Origin: REEB85 sp018971455
GTDB lineage: Bacteria; Pseudomonadota; Alphaproteobacteria; Acetobacterales; Acetobacteraceae
Direction of reading: 5' to 3'
DNA: 8,734 nucleotides
Assembly: GCA_028871195.1 (NCBI GenBank)
Contig: JAGWNT010000124.1
Coordinates: forward strand, 1-8,734
Under the pieces are notes generated by a model. The model searched no databases and was not told the origin of the DNA. It saw only the letters and a program-made list of their open reading frames with translations. Numbering within the stretch: position 1 is the stretch's first letter; each line of letters opens with the position of its first letter. The translations under genes were made by a program, and so were the position numbers. Positions 1-5,767 of the stretch are shown here, in pieces.

Positions 1-52
1 CGCTAGACCAAAAATACGGAGTCAAAATGGCTGACTTAAGTCGTTGAAATAT
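1..52. other. AT-rich non-coding stretch beyond the tRNA 3' end
   Basis: By hand count 20 of 52 bases are G or C (about 38%), far below the rest of the window. No coding sequence is visible. It holds a perfect 10-bp palindrome (GACTTAAGTC, 33-42) and an overlapping hairpin described separately. It lies immediately 3' of the tRNA-Arg gene in the tRNA's own orientation, the usual side for site-specific integration. It could be an island edge or only an ordinary intergenic region; the window is cut too short to tell. Confidence 0.6.
10..36 (-). terminator. Possible weak terminator after tRNA-Arg
   Basis: On the minus strand, downstream of the tRNA, AGTCA and TGACT form a 5-bp stem around a 7-nt loop (20-36). 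A run of five T (complement of 10-14) follows after a 5-base gap. The stem is short and AT-rich and the gap before the T-run is long, so this is a weak candidate. Confidence 0.25.
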
Positions 53-129
53 TGGCGGACCCGACACGATTCGAACGTGCGACCTTCGCCTTCGGAGGGC
101 GACGCTCTATCCAGCTGAGCTACGGGTCC
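53..129 (-). tRNA. tRNA-Arg, anticodon CCG
   Basis: This is a complete minus-strand cloverleaf that reads CGG arginine codons. The acceptor arms at 57-63 and 123-129 pair perfectly over 7 bp. The T arm is 64-68 with 76-80, with a G.U closing pair, and its loop carries the TTCGAAT core. The anticodon stem is 86-90 with 98-102, and its loop is CTCCGAA with anticodon CCG (complement of 93-95). The D arm has GCTC and GAGC. The discriminator base is G and the terminal CCA is encoded (complement of 53-55). The total length is 77 nt. CGG is a common arginine codon in genomes this rich in GC. Confidence 0.97.
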
Positions 130-140
130 CGCTGGGCGCC

Positions 141-168
141 CTCATAGCGCGAAAGCGCGCGCCGTGAA
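141..168 (-). promoter_or_regulatory. Possible promoter of tRNA-Arg
   Basis: On the minus strand a -35-like TTCACG (complement of 163-168) and a -10-like TATGAG (complement of 141-146) are 16 bp apart, each with 4 of 6 consensus bases. The -10 is followed by a GC-only stretch, GGGCGCCC (134-141), before the tRNA 5' end. GC-rich discriminators are typical of stable-RNA promoters under stringent control. The match is weak and the region is short. The spacer also contains a 5-bp GC hairpin (147-151 with 156-160). Confidence 0.3.
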
Positions 169-177
169 AGGCCGGCC

Positions 178-1209
178 TCACCCCGCCCCGCGCAGCCAGG
201 TCGCGGCCGCCGCGTCGGCGCCCGAGGGCAGCGGCGCGTGGGGGGTGCGGATCCAGGCGATGGCGTCGCCGATCGGCGCCGCGCGGTCGAGGTCGCGCAG
301 CAGGAGATGATAGCCGCGCGCGTAATAGGCCAGCCGCTCCGGGTCCGGCAGCGCGTTCCAGGTGGCCCGCGTCGCCTTTTTCGGCACAAGATCGTCATGC
401 GCGCCATAGAGGAACAATGCCCGCGCCGTGAAATCCCGCGCGGCGGCGAGGGCGGCGTCCATCAGGTTCACCAGGCCGTTCAACGTATCGAAGCGCGTGT
501 CGCGGATGGTCAGCGGATCGCGCGCGAGCGCCAGCAGGGCCGCCTCGTTGTCGCTCGGGATCACCTTGATGCCGGGCGGCGGGCGGCCCACCGTCATGCC
601 GGGCACCAGGTTGGCGGCCAGCCACAGCCCGCTGCGCATGAACACGTTCATCCGCGCCCGGCCCCACACCGCCGGGGCGGCCAGCACATAGGCATCCACC
701 TTCGGCGCGTCGGGCAGGGTCGCCAGCCGCATCAGCACGGCACCGCCCATGCTCTCGCCCATCAGGACCATCCGCGCCGCGGGGTGGCGGCGGCGCAGCA
801 GCCCGGCCATCACCCGCGCGTCATTCACCAGCGCGTCCTTGCCCGGCCACAGGCCGCGCCCGGGGGCGGCGCCGAAGCCGCGCTGGTCGGGCGCATAGAC
901 CGCCATCCCGGCGGCGGCAAAATCCGGCGCCGGGATGGCCCAGGCATCGCGGCTGTCATTGAAGCCATGCAGGGCGAGGATCACCGTATCGGCCTCGGCG
1001 GCCGGCACCCAACTGCGATAGGGCAGCGCCGCGCCGTCCGGCATGACGAAGGCACCGTCGGCGAGCGCCGGCGCCTCGATCGGCGGGCCGGGCGGCGCCG
1101 ATCGGGCGACGCAGCCGGCCACCAGCGCTGCCGAGGCGAGCAGCACGGTCCGGCGCGCGGAGGCGGCCCGGTGGGGCGAGGTTGAATGCACGGGGGCCAT
1201 GGCTATCAT
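178..1209 (-). CDS. Alpha/beta hydrolase lipoprotein (lysophospholipase / monoacylglycerol lipase-like)
   Basis: Predicted serine hydrolase of the Hydrolase_4 / serine aminopeptidase S33 type, likely acting on lipid or ester substrates; the substrate is unknown. Numbering from the ATG at 1209 (343 aa): a short basic N-terminus, a hydrophobic stretch and a lipobox LVAGC with the lipidated Cys at 33 suggest a periplasm-facing lipoprotein. The core shows the oxyanion turn LALHGFND, the nucleophile elbow GESMGG (Ser153), the acid in LYGAHDDLVP (Asp272 or 273) and the base in GYHLLLRD (His301). A second in-frame ATG at 1200 would give 340 aa. Neither start has a strong ribosome binding site. The longer open frame, back to 1371, runs into the divergent zinc-finger gene and adds a low-complexity segment before the signal peptide, so I rejected it. 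The gene lies 48 bp upstream of the tRNA on the same strand and is divergent from the zf-CHCC/polA pair. Confidence 0.85.
   Translation of the reverse strand: MIAMAPVHSTSPHRAASARRTVLLASAALVAGCVARSAPPGPPIEAPALADGAFVMPDGAALPYRSWVPAAEADTVILALHGFNDSRDAWAIPAPDFAAAGMAVYAPDQRGFGAAPGRGLWPGKDALVNDARVMAGLLRRRHPAARMVLMGESMGGAVLMRLATLPDAPKVDAYVLAAPAVWGRARMNVFMRSGLWLAANLVPGMTVGRPPPGIKVIPSDNEAALLALARDPLTIRDTRFDTLNGLVNLMDAALAAARDFTARALFLYGAHDDLVPKKATRATWNALPDPERLAYYARGYHLLLRDLDRAAPIGDAIAWIRTPHAPLPSGADAAAATWLRGAG
1182..1209 (+). promoter_or_regulatory. Possible sigma-70 promoter for zf-CHCC and polA
   Basis: TTGAAT (1182-1187, 4 of 6 consensus bases) and TATCAT (1204-1209, 5 of 6) are 16 bp apart. A start near 1216 would give a leader of about 37 nt before the ATG at 1253, and the hairpin at 1216-1235 would sit at its extreme 5' end. 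The elements overlap the first codons of the divergent hydrolase, so part of the match could be coding constraint. Confidence 0.4.
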
Positions 1210-1215
1210 GGCGGA

Positions 1216-1235
1216 CGGGGTTCCATGCAACCCCG
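1216..1235. promoter_or_regulatory. Perfect 7-bp hairpin in the divergent gap
   Basis: CGGGGTT (1216-1222) and AACCCCG (1229-1235) are perfectly complementary around a 6-base loop. The hairpin occupies most of the 43-bp gap between the hydrolase start (1209) and the zf-CHCC start (1253). It ends 5 bases before the AAAGGA ribosome binding site of zf-CHCC. It could be an operator dyad for both genes or a 5' leader hairpin. The structure is seen directly; the role is inferred. Confidence 0.4.
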
Positions 1236-1252
1236 CCATCAAAGGACCGACG

Positions 1253-1453
1253 ATGCCCGACGCCACCGCGACCAGACCCGAGCCCACCGAGACCATCGAA
1301 GTCAGCGACCGCACGGTGGCCTGCGACGGCGGTGGCGGCGCGCTCGGCCATCCGCGCGTCTTTCTGCGCATCGCCGGCAGCGAGGTGATGTGCCCGTATT
1401 GCTCGCGCCTCTACGTCCTCAAGCCGGGCGCCGGCCACGACCACGGCCACTGA
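1253..1453 (+). CDS. Zinc-finger domain protein, zf-CHCC / NDUFS6 type
   Basis: A small 66-aa protein whose C-terminal half carries the CHCC zinc-finger pattern: VACDGG (Cys24), GHPRVF (His33) and CPYC (Cys47, Cys50). These four residues would bind one zinc. The family includes mitochondrial complex I subunit NDUFS6; alphaproteobacterial homologues are associated with NADH:quinone oxidoreductase, so a role in complex I assembly or stability is likely by homology. The tail is GHDHGH. The ATG at 1253 is preceded by AAAGGA (1241-1246), which sets the start; an upstream extension of the frame to 1043 lies antisense to the hydrolase and is rejected. The stop is 1 nt before the polA ATG, so the two are probably co-transcribed and translationally coupled. 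Confidence 0.9.
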   Translation: MPDATATRPEPTETIEVSDRTVACDGGGGALGHPRVFLRIAGSEVMCPYCSRLYVLKPGAGHDHGH

Positions 1454-1454
1454 C

Positions 1455-4283
1455 ATGTCCGCCACCGGCGCGCCCGCCGGCGAGCGTGGGCCGCGCCTCG
1501 TCCTGATCGACGGATCGGGGTTCATCTTCCGCGCCTTCCACGCCCTGCCGCCGATGACGCGGCCCGACGGCGTGCCGGTGAACGCCGTGTTCGGCTTCAC
1601 CAACATGCTTGCCCGCCTCATCAAGGACCATGCCGGCACCCATCTGGCGGTGATCTTCGATGCCGGACGCCAGACCTTCCGCAACCGGCTCTATGACCAG
1701 TACAAGGCCCACCGCCCCGAGCCGCCGGAGGATCTGCGGCCGCAATTCGCCCTGGTGCGCGAGGCGACGGCGGCCTTCGGCGTGCCGGCTATCGAGCTGC
1801 CGGACTGGGAGGCGGACGATCTCATCGCCGCCTACGCCCAGGCCGCCGTGGATGCCGGCGGGCACGCCACCATCGTCTCCTCCGACAAGGATCTCATGCA
1901 GCTGATCCGGCCGGGCGTGGACATGCTCGACCCGATCAAGCAGAAGCCGATCGGGCCGGCGGAGGTGATGGAGAAGTTCGGCGTGCCGCCGGAGAAGCTC
2001 ATCGAGGCGCAGGCGCTGATGGGCGATTCGGTGGACAACGTGCCCGGCGTGCCCGGCATCGGCCCCAAGGGCGCGGCGCAGCTGATCGGCGAATTTGGCG
2101 ACCTCGAGGGCGTGCTGCGCGCGGCCCCGGCCATGAAGCCGTCCAAGCGGCGGGACGCCCTGATCGAACATGCCGAGGCCGCCCGGATCTCCCGCCAGCT
2201 CGTCACCCTGCGTGCCGATGCGCCGCTGCCGCTGCCCATCGCGGCCCTGGCTTCGCGCGAGCCCGATCGCGCGACGCTCGCGGCCTGGCTGACAACGCAG
2301 GGGTTTCGCTCCACCCTCCAGCGCCTTGGCCTGGATGCGCCCGCCCCGTCGCCGGCTGCCCCATCGCCGACCACCTCGTCGCCGGCTGCCGGCGCATCGC
2401 CAGTCGCGGCCGCACCCGCCGCCGCCGCCCAGGGCCAGCTTTTCGCGGCGCCGGACGGCGCGCCCGCCGCCCCGGCCTCCGGCTTCGGACCCTATGAATG
2501 CGTCACCTCGGCCGCAGCCCTGGCCGGCTGGATTGCCGAAGCGACCGAAGCCGGCATCGTGGCCTTGGACACCGAGACCGACAGCCTGGACGCCATGCGC
2601 GCCAATCTGGTCGGCTTCTCCCTGGCCACCGCGCCGGGGCGGGCCTGCTACGTGCCCTTGCGCCACAGCGCGGGCGAGCAGATACCGCTCGCCGAGGCTT
2701 TGTCCCTGCTCGCCCCGCTGCTCGCCGATCCCGCCGTGCTGAAGGTCCTGCAGAACGCCAAATACGACATGATGGTCCTCGGCCGCGCCGGCGCGCCGCC
2801 GATCGCCCCGATCGACGACACCATGCTGATCTCCTACGCCCAGGAGGCCGGGCTGCACGGCCACGGCATGGACGAGCTTTCGGCGCTGCATCTCGGCCAC
2901 ACGCCGATCTCCTTCGACAGCGTCACCGGCACCGGCCGCGGCCGGGTGCCCTTCTCCGAGGTGCCGCTCGATCGCGCCACCGCCTATGCCGCCGAGGATG
3001 CCGACATCACGCTGCGCCTCTGGCACGCGCTGCGCCCGCGGCTGCGCGCCAGCCAGTCGCTGGCCCTCTATGAGCAGATCGACCGCCGGCTGGTCGGCGT
3101 CCTGCTCGACATGGAGCGCGCCGGGGTGAAGGTCGATGCGGCCGATCTGCGCGCCATGAGTGTGGATTTCGCCGCCCGCATGGCGGTGATGGAGACCGAC
3201 ATCCACCGCCTCGCTGGCGAGAGCTTCAACCTCGGCTCCGCCAAGCAGCTGGGCGAAGTCCTGTTCGACCGCATGGGTCTGCCAGGCGGCAAGCGGATGA
3301 AGACCGGCGCCTGGGGCACCGATGCCTCGGTCCTGCAGGCGCTGGCCGAGCAGGGCCACGAACTGCCCGCCCGCGTGCTGGAATGGCGGCAGCTCGCCAA
3401 GCTCAAATCCACCTACGCCGATGCGCTGGTCGGCCAGATCAACCCCGAGACCGGGCGCGTGCACACCAGCTTCGCCATGGCCATCGCCAGCACCGGCCGG
3501 CTGTCATCGACCGACCCGAACCTGCAGAACATTCCGATCCGCACGGAGGAGGGCAGCCGCATCCGGCGCACCTTCATCGCCGAGCCGGGCCATGTGCTGG
3601 TCAGCGCCGATTACTCGCAGATCGAGCTGCGGCTGCTCGCCCATGTCGCCGACATCGCGGCCCTGAAGGAGAGCTTCGCCCGCGGCGAGGACATCCACGC
3701 CCGCACCGCCAGCGAGGTCTTCGGCGTGCCGATGCAGGGGATGGACCCGATGACGCGCCGGCGGGCGAAGGCGATCAATTTCGGCATCATCTACGGCATC
3801 AGCGCCTTCGGCCTGGCCCGCCAGCTGCAGATCGAGCCCGCCGAGGCGCGCGCCTATATCGACGCCTATTTCGCCCGCTACCCGGCCATCCGCACCTACA
3901 TGAACCAGGCCCGCGAGCAGGCGCGCAGCCTGGGCTACGTGCTCACCCCGCTCGGCCGGCGCTGCTGGATCGCGGGCATCGCCGACAAGAACCCGGCGCG
4001 CCGCGGCTATGCCGAGCGGCAGGCGATCAACGCGCCGCTGCAGGGCGGGGCGGCCGACATCATCAAGCGCGCCATGGTCCGCCTGCCCCATGCGATGGCG
4101 CAGGCCGGCCTCACGGCCCGCATGCTGCTTCAGGTGCATGACGAATTGCTGTTCGAGGCGCCGGAGAGCGAGGCCGAGGCCACCGCCGCGATCGCGCGGA
4201 CCGTCATGCAGGGCGCCGCCGCGCTGTCCGTGCCGCTGGTGGTGGAGACCGGCGGCGGCCCCAACTGGGCGGCCGCCCACTGA
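1455..4283 (+). CDS. polA: DNA polymerase I, three domains, complete
   Basis: DNA polymerase I, 942 aa, gap-filling and RNA-primer-removing polymerase of replication and repair. Residues about 12-290 are the 5'-3' exonuclease: VLIDG (Asp19), FDAG (Asp69), EADD (Asp121/122), SSDKD (Asp144/146), then a helix-hairpin-helix region GDSVDNVPGVPGIGPKG. Residues about 295-342 are a linker rich in Ala, Pro and Ser. Residues about 345-530 are the 3'-5' exonuclease with all motifs kept: DTE (Asp372, Glu374), NAKYD (Asp438), YAAEDAD (Tyr511, Asp515), so proofreading should be active. The polymerase follows, with motif A SADYSQIELR (Asp719), motif B RRRAKAINFGIIYG (Lys772, Phe776, Tyr780) and motif C QVHDE (Asp896, Glu897). 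Length is close to that of E. coli Pol I (928 aa). No strong ribosome binding site precedes the ATG, which fits coupling to the zinc-finger gene 1 nt upstream. Confidence 0.98.
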   Translation: MSATGAPAGERGPRLVLIDGSGFIFRAFHALPPMTRPDGVPVNAVFGFTNMLARLIKDHAGTHLAVIFDAGRQTFRNRLYDQYKAHRPEPPEDLRPQFALVREATAAFGVPAIELPDWEADDLIAAYAQAAVDAGGHATIVSSDKDLMQLIRPGVDMLDPIKQKPIGPAEVMEKFGVPPEKLIEAQALMGDSVDNVPGVPGIGPKGAAQLIGEFGDLEGVLRAAPAMKPSKRRDALIEHAEAARISRQLVTLRADAPLPLPIAALASREPDRATLAAWLTTQGFRSTLQRLGLDAPAPSPAAPSPTTSSPAAGASPVAAAPAAAAQGQLFAAPDGAPAAPASGFGPYECVTSAAALAGWIAEATEAGIVALDTETDSLDAMRANLVGFSLATAPGRACYVPLRHSAGEQIPLAEALSLLAPLLADPAVLKVLQNAKYDMMVLGRAGAPPIAPIDDTMLISYAQEAGLHGHGMDELSALHLGHTPISFDSVTGTGRGRVPFSEVPLDRATAYAAEDADITLRLWHALRPRLRASQSLALYEQIDRRLVGVLLDMERAGVKVDAADLRAMSVDFAARMAVMETDIHRLAGESFNLGSAKQLGEVLFDRMGLPGGKRMKTGAWGTDASVLQALAEQGHELPARVLEWRQLAKLKSTYADALVGQINPETGRVHTSFAMAIASTGRLSSTDPNLQNIPIRTEEGSRIRRTFIAEPGHVLVSADYSQIELRLLAHVADIAALKESFARGEDIHARTASEVFGVPMQGMDPMTRRRAKAINFGIIYGISAFGLARQLQIEPAEARAYIDAYFARYPAIRTYMNQAREQARSLGYVLTPLGRRCWIAGIADKNPARRGYAERQAINAPLQGGAADIIKRAMVRLPHAMAQAGLTARMLLQVHDELLFEAPESEAEATAAIARTVMQGAAALSVPLVVETGGGPNWAAAH
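2347..2390 (+). repeat. 14-bp direct repeat in the polA linker
   Basis: CGTCGCCGGCTGCC occurs at 2347-2360 and again at 2377-2390, exactly 30 bp apart and in frame. It encodes repeated SPAA within the Ala/Pro/Ser-rich linker between the 5' nuclease and the 3'-5' exonuclease domains. It looks like a local slippage or duplication product in a disordered linker. Confidence 0.6.
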
Positions 4284-4289
4284 ACGATT

Positions 4290-4318
4290 TCGGCCGGACC
4301 GCGACCCGGTCCGGCCGA
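4290..4318. terminator. Hairpin between convergent polA and the PEP-CTERM gene
   Basis: A perfect 12-bp stem (4290-4301 with 4307-4318; core CGGCCGGACCG / CGGTCCGGCCG) encloses a 5-base loop. It begins 6 bp after the polA stop and ends 23 bp before the stop of the convergent gene, the expected place for a bidirectional terminator. There is no T-run on either side, so it may work with Rho or protect the 3' end of the mRNA instead of being a classical intrinsic terminator. Confidence 0.6.
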
Positions 4319-4341
4319 TCATCCTGCCGATGCGTGGCCGC

Positions 4342-5427
4342 TCAGCCGTGCCGCGCGCGCCGCCGCGCCAGCAGGCCGAGCCCGACCAGCCCGGCGCCCA
4401 TCAGCGCCGCGCTCGCCGGCTCCGGAATTGGCGGCACCGTCCCGCCATTGGCGATGAAGACCTGCTCGTAACCATTGTCGAGCGAGGAGAGCTCGAGATT
4501 GATGTGCATCGTGTCGTAGCACTCGTTGACCGACCCGACGAGCACGCATGGGTTGTTGATCAGGTTGTCGAGCTCGATGTTGTAGGCGGCGAAGGCGGCC
4601 TGGTTGGCACCCAGATTCTGGTTGATCGTCTGATGTCCGGCCGGGTCGGTGCTCTTGCACGAGCCATAATGCAGGAAGGTCGAGCCGTTCACGCAGATAT
4701 CGCCATGCACATAGGTCCAGCGCGGATCGAGGTTGGAAAGGTTGTCGTTCGTGACAACGCTCGGGTCCGGGGCGCCATTCGCGATGGAGTTGGCCAGTCC
4801 CACCCCGCCATCGAACGGGCTGCCGGCGAGGTAGAAATCTTTCTCGGCGCGCCCGTTGCTCGAGGTCAGCGACAGCTTGCCCCACATCAGCAGATCGGTG
4901 CCGGAGAGCACGTCGGACGTGCCGGTCTCGTTGAGGTTGAAGTAGAACACCGCCGCTCCCCCACTGAGCGTGGATTTGAGCGTGCCCAGCTTGGCGTCCC
5001 ACGTGCTCGTGGTTCCTCCCGCGCCCGTGTTGTCGCCGGTGAATTGCGGCGTGAATCCGCCCGGATCCGGCGCCGTGCAGGTCGCGCAGCTGCCCATCTG
5101 GAAGTAGGGTGGATTGGCCCCGGTGGAGGCCGCGTAGGGCGCGTCCATCGGCGTCGTGCCGTCATTGGCGAAGGTCCCGCCTGCTCCGGTCATGACGACG
5201 ACGTCATTGCGGATCTGCCCGGGCGAGGAGCCGACATAGTACGCGTTCCCCAGAATAGTCGACGCCCAGCCCAGCGAGACGATGTTGAAATCGCCGTACG
5301 TCAAGGAATACGGCGCCAGGTTGGGGTCGTTCACGTCGATCGGCCCGGCCGTCGCCGGCCGCACCGGCAGTCCGACGGCACCAGCCAGAACCACGGCCAA
5401 GCCGAACACCCTCCAGGATGCGCGCAT
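4342..5427 (-). CDS. PEP-CTERM sorting-domain secreted protein, function unknown
   Basis: A 361-aa exported protein with the tripartite C-terminal exosortase sorting signal: PIPEPAS (Pro-Glu-Pro at 335-337), a hydrophobic helix of about 17 residues and a basic tail ARRRARHG. Exosortase is expected to cleave at PEP and release or anchor the protein in the envelope or exopolysaccharide matrix. The N-terminus is a clear signal peptide, residues 1-27, with cleavage after ATA. The body (28-330) is rich in Gly, Asn, Thr and Ser, is probably mostly beta, and has six Cys (114, 117, 245, 257, 294, 303) including CATC, which could form three disulfides. I do not recognise the body domain. The start at 5427 is fixed by GGAGAAGG (5431-5438) and the signal peptide; the open frame to 5565 is an upstream extension. 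Two sample lines give 57% and 62% GC, below the neighbours, hinting at different ancestry. No exosortase gene is in the window. Confidence 0.9.
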   Translation of the reverse strand: MRASWRVFGLAVVLAGAVGLPVRPATAGPIDVNDPNLAPYSLTYGDFNIVSLGWASTILGNAYYVGSSPGQIRNDVVVMTGAGGTFANDGTTPMDAPYAASTGANPPYFQMGSCATCTAPDPGGFTPQFTGDNTGAGGTTSTWDAKLGTLKSTLSGGAAVFYFNLNETGTSDVLSGTDLLMWGKLSLTSSNGRAEKDFYLAGSPFDGGVGLANSIANGAPDPSVVTNDNLSNLDPRWTYVHGDICVNGSTFLHYGSCKSTDPAGHQTINQNLGANQAAFAAYNIELDNLINNPCVLVGSVNECYDTMHINLELSSLDNGYEQVFIANGGTVPPIPEPASAALMGAGLVGLGLLARRRARHG

Positions 5428-5430
5428 CAC

Positions 5431-5438
5431 CCTTCTCC
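5431..5438 (-). promoter_or_regulatory. Ribosome binding site of the PEP-CTERM gene
   Basis: GGAGAAGG on the minus strand lies 3 bases before the ATG at 5427. The purine-rich core is about 7 bases upstream of the ATG. It is the reason for choosing this start over in-frame upstream ATGs at 5491 and 5565. Confidence 0.7.
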
Positions 5439-5476
5439 CATCGCTTGCCACGCTCGGCGCGGCGCATGAGCGAAGA

Positions 5477-5492
5477 AGCAAAAGGCGTGCCA
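5477..5492 (-). promoter_or_regulatory. Sigma-54 (RpoN) promoter of the PEP-CTERM gene
   Basis: The minus strand reads TGGCACGCCTTTTGCT, which matches the sigma-54 consensus TGGCACG-N4-TTGCW at every fixed position, with GG and GC at the required -24/-12 spacing. Counting from the C of TTGC as -12, transcription should begin near 5466, giving a leader of about 39 nt before the ATG at 5427. Sigma-54 promoters need an AAA+ activator bound upstream; candidate sites are at 5574-5589 and 5752-5767. PEP-CTERM genes are known to be associated with RpoN and the PrsK/PrsR pair in other bacteria; that PrsR acts here is inference. Confidence 0.85.
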
Positions 5493-5573
5493 TCACGCCC
5501 GCTCCGGCAACGCCCTGATCTTGCAGGATCGCGAGCCGGCCGGCCCGCGCGGCCTGCCCAAACATGACAAAAT

Positions 5574-5589
5574 TGTAAAATCTCCCGAC
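5574..5589 (+). repeat. TGTAAAATYTCCCGAC motif, copy 1 (putative activator site)
   Basis: TGTAAAATCTCCCGAC. It matches copy 2 at 15 of 16 positions, in the same orientation and 178 bp away. Its centre is about 115 bp upstream of the predicted sigma-54 start of the PEP-CTERM gene, a normal distance for an enhancer-binding protein site. Confidence 0.65.
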
Positions 5590-5632
5590 GGGTACGGGCG
5601 CCCCGCCGCCGCCGGATGGCCGCCTTGACCGG

Positions 5633-5647
5633 ATTTTGCATCAAAAT
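5633..5647. promoter_or_regulatory. AT-rich dyad ATTTTG-CAT-CAAAAT
   Basis: Perfect 6-bp arms around a 3-bp centre, in otherwise GC-rich DNA and between the two 16-bp motif copies. Its right arm runs into AAAATATCTCCC (5643-5654), which resembles the AAAATCTCCC core of the flanking motif with two extra bases. It may be a degenerate third site or a separate operator. Confidence 0.4.
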
Positions 5648-5751
5648 ATCTCCCATCCGCCGTGATTGATCGATTCCGGCATGTCCGCCACAACCATGCG
5701 GACGTCCCGGCGCAAAATCACGGCGCGGGCCGGCCGATGCATACAGGGAGA

Positions 5752-5767
5752 TGTAAAATTTCCCGAC
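5752..5767 (+). repeat. TGTAAAATYTCCCGAC motif, copy 2 (putative activator site)
   Basis: TGTAAAATTTCCCGAC. With the next base it forms TGT-N11-ACA, a 17-bp element with dyad ends. The 7 bases GGGAGAT at 5745-5751 can also pair, with one mismatch, with ATTTCCC at 5758-5764. It is 110 bp upstream of the phosphatase ATG and about 294 bp upstream of the predicted PEP-CTERM transcription start, so it could serve either gene. Confidence 0.6.

Noticed and set aside
238..1185. A 315-codon plus-strand open frame opposite the hydrolase
   Set aside because: It is antisense to a gene with a full catalytic triad, and its product is Arg/Gly/His-rich with no domain.
1419..3464. A 681-codon open frame on the minus strand opposite polA
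   Set aside because: It is antisense to intact, motif-bearing polA, its translation is low-complexity (Gly, Arg, Ala, His) with no family features, and long antisense frames are expected at this GC content.
4009..5469. A 486-codon plus-strand open frame running from inside polA across the PEP-CTERM gene
   Set aside because: It overlaps polA out of frame and then runs antisense to a gene with signal peptide, sorting tail and promoter. No own ribosome binding site or recognisable protein.
5683..5707. Inverted repeat GTCCGC-N9-GCGGAC and overlapping palindrome GGACGTCC
   Set aside because: Short GC-rich inverted repeats are common at this composition, and nothing ties these to a promoter; I kept them only as a note in the regulatory-region entry.
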